Source: Lachnospiraceae bacterium (GTDB lineage Bacteria; Bacillota; Clostridia; Lachnospirales; Lachnospiraceae). From it: a DNA stretch of 64,000 bases. This document shows, in pieces, positions 62,835-64,000 of this stretch. The stretch covers positions 1 through 64,000 of the forward strand of contig JAJQDE010000009.1 in the NCBI GenBank assembly GCA_021202335.1. Reading direction: 5' to 3'. Every line of letters begins with the position of its first letter. Position 1 is the first letter of the stretch. Below the pieces are notes generated by a model, which saw only the letters and a list, made by a program, of their open reading frames with translations, searched no databases and had not been told where the DNA came from. The position numbers and the translations under genes were made by a program.

Positions 62835-64000
62835 ATGATAGACATTAAATTTTTGAGGGAAAATCCTGAGGCGGTAAAGGAAAATATCAGGAAGAAATTT
62901 CAGGACCATAAGCTTCCGCTTGTTGACGAGGTTATTGAGCTGGACGCACAGGCAAGGAAAGCTCAGCAGGAAGCGGATAATCTCCGAGCAGAGAGGAATA
63001 AGCTTTCAAAGCAGATAGGCGCTCTTATGGGTCAGGGTAAAAAAGAGGAAGCCGAGGAGGTTAAGGCTCAGGTAAATGCGCAGGCAAAGAAGCTTGAGGA
63101 GCTTGCCGAAAGGGAGAAGGAGCTTAACGAAAAGGTGCTGAAGATTATGATGGTAATTCCAAACATCATTGACCCCAGTGTGCCTATTGGAAAAAACGAT
63201 ACGGAAAACGTTGAGGTTCAAAAATACGGCGAGCCTTTGGTGCCTGATTTTGAAATACCGTATCATACAGACATTATGGAAAAGCTTAACGGCATAGATT
63301 TAGACAGTGCAAGAAAGGTAGCCGGCAACGGATTTTATTATCTGATGGGTGATATTGCGCGGCTTCATTCCGCGGTTATCTCTTATGCGAGAGATTTTAT
63401 GATTGACAGAGGCTTCACATATTGCGTTCCTCCGTTTATGATTCGCAGCAATGTCGTTACGGGCGTTATGAGCTTTGACGAGATGGACGCGATGATGTAT
63501 AAGATTGAGGGCGAGGATTTATACCTTATCGGCACAAGCGAACATTCCATGATTGGAAAATTCATTGATACCATTATTCCCGAAGAGCAGCTTCCCAAAA
63601 CGCTTACCAGCTATTCGCCGTGTTTTAGAAAGGAAAAAGGCGCGCATGGTCTTGAGGAGCGCGGCGTGTACAGAATACACCAGTTTGAAAAGCAGGAAAT
63701 GATTGTGGTATGCAAACCGGAGGAATCGCCGATGTGGTTTGACAAATTGTGGCAGAACACAGTTGATTTGTTTAGAACATTGGATATTCCGGTGCGTACT
63801 CTTGAGTGCTGCTCGGGAGATTTGGCTGACCTTAAGGTGAAGTCTGTCGATGTGGAGGCATGGTCGCCCAGGCAGAAGAAATATTTTGAGGTCGGAAGCT
63901 GTTCAAATCTTGGCGATGCGCAGGCAAGAAGGCTTAAAATCAGAGTAAACGGCGAAAATGGAAAATATTTTGCCCATACGTTGAATAATACGGTAGTCGC
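62835..64000 (+). CDS. serS: Seryl-tRNA synthetase, 5' part (runs off the right edge)
   Basis: At least 388 residues in the window. The N-terminal coiled-coil tRNA arm (about 30-110, MIDIKFLRENPEAVKENI, then RAERNKLSKQIGALMGQGKK) is followed by the class II core: TSEHSMIGKF, motif 2 CFRKEKG and GVYRIHQFEKQEM. It charges tRNA-Ser with serine. The start ATG follows AATGGGGGACTTTTTAAA. The last residues and motif 3 are beyond the window. Confidence 0.96.
   Translation, partial: MIDIKFLRENPEAVKENIRKKFQDHKLPLVDEVIELDAQARKAQQEADNLRAERNKLSKQIGALMGQGKKEEAEEVKAQVNAQAKKLEELAEREKELNEKVLKIMMVIPNIIDPSVPIGKNDTENVEVQKYGEPLVPDFEIPYHTDIMEKLNGIDLDSARKVAGNGFYYLMGDIARLHSAVISYARDFMIDRGFTYCVPPFMIRSNVVTGVMSFDEMDAMMYKIEGEDLYLIGTSEHSMIGKFIDTIIPEEQLPKTLTSYSPCFRKEKGAHGLEERGVYRIHQFEKQEMIVVCKPEESPMWFDKLWQNTVDLFRTLDIPVRTLECCSGDLADLKVKSVDVEAWSPRQKKYFEVGSCSNLGDAQARRLKIRVNGENGKYFAHTLNNTVV

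Overview
The window looks like the replication-origin region of a Lachnospiraceae-type member of the Clostridia (Bacillota). The core order is gyrA-gyrB-recF-S4 protein-dnaN-dnaA on the minus strand, then rpmH-rnpA-yidD-yidC-jag-mnmE-mnmG-rsmG-parA-parB-DUF4446-serS on the plus strand. Gram-positive style ribosome binding sites (AATGGAGGATTA-like), LuxS, rubrerythrin and a cell-surface BspA-like repeat protein fit this. The genus cannot be fixed from the sequence alone. Almost every gene points away from the dnaA region (about 46.3-48.3 kb); only pucR, cheY and a nuclease-like gene run against this on the left arm.

Layout from the left. 1-2.5 kb: a partial BspA-like surface protein whose signal-peptide codons contain a G8 tract that puts the gene out of frame, a small membrane protein, and a HepT/MntA-type toxin-antitoxin pair. 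2.6-16.8 kb: a ureide (allantoate/ureidoglycine) nitrogen-scavenging region. It has a three-gene operon (ureidoglycine aminohydrolase, allantoate amidohydrolase-like enzyme, 2-hydroxyacid dehydrogenase) divergent from a PucR-type regulator, facing an eight-gene operon with a complete peptide-type ABC importer, a second ureidoglycine aminohydrolase, an ammonium transporter fused to a PII domain and an M20 amidohydrolase. 17-29.6 kb: housekeeping and surface genes (vsr-like, rubrerythrin, luxS, dehydrogenase, CPBP protease, ABC exporter, a giant GH25 repeat protein, dtd, HAD phosphatase, UDP-sugar pyrophosphorylase). 29.75-35.6 kb: a metal module (csoR, P1B ATPase, feoA, feoB, copZ-like) bounded by perfect 20-bp direct repeats. 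35.7-39.2 kb: cheY, cardiolipin synthase, a nuclease-like protein and a cytidylate kinase-like protein. 39.2-64 kb: origin region.

Three things stand out. (1) A family of dispersed elements sits in sense orientation just before ribosome binding sites (bspA-like, vsr-like, luxS, yidC, parA). Each folds into three hairpins, and the loop of the second hairpin is complementary to the strand beside the ribosome binding site, giving a candidate pseudoknot. Stems and loop pairing co-vary between copies. (2) parA-parB is tandemly duplicated as two apparently identical 1652-bp units. The second parA has lost its start and ATP-binding loop while the second parB is intact. (3) The G8 tract suggests phase variation of the surface protein.

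Gene ends and starts were chosen from ribosome binding sites and family conservation. No database search, folding program or alignment program was run, so family names rest on recognised motifs and sequence similarity from memory.
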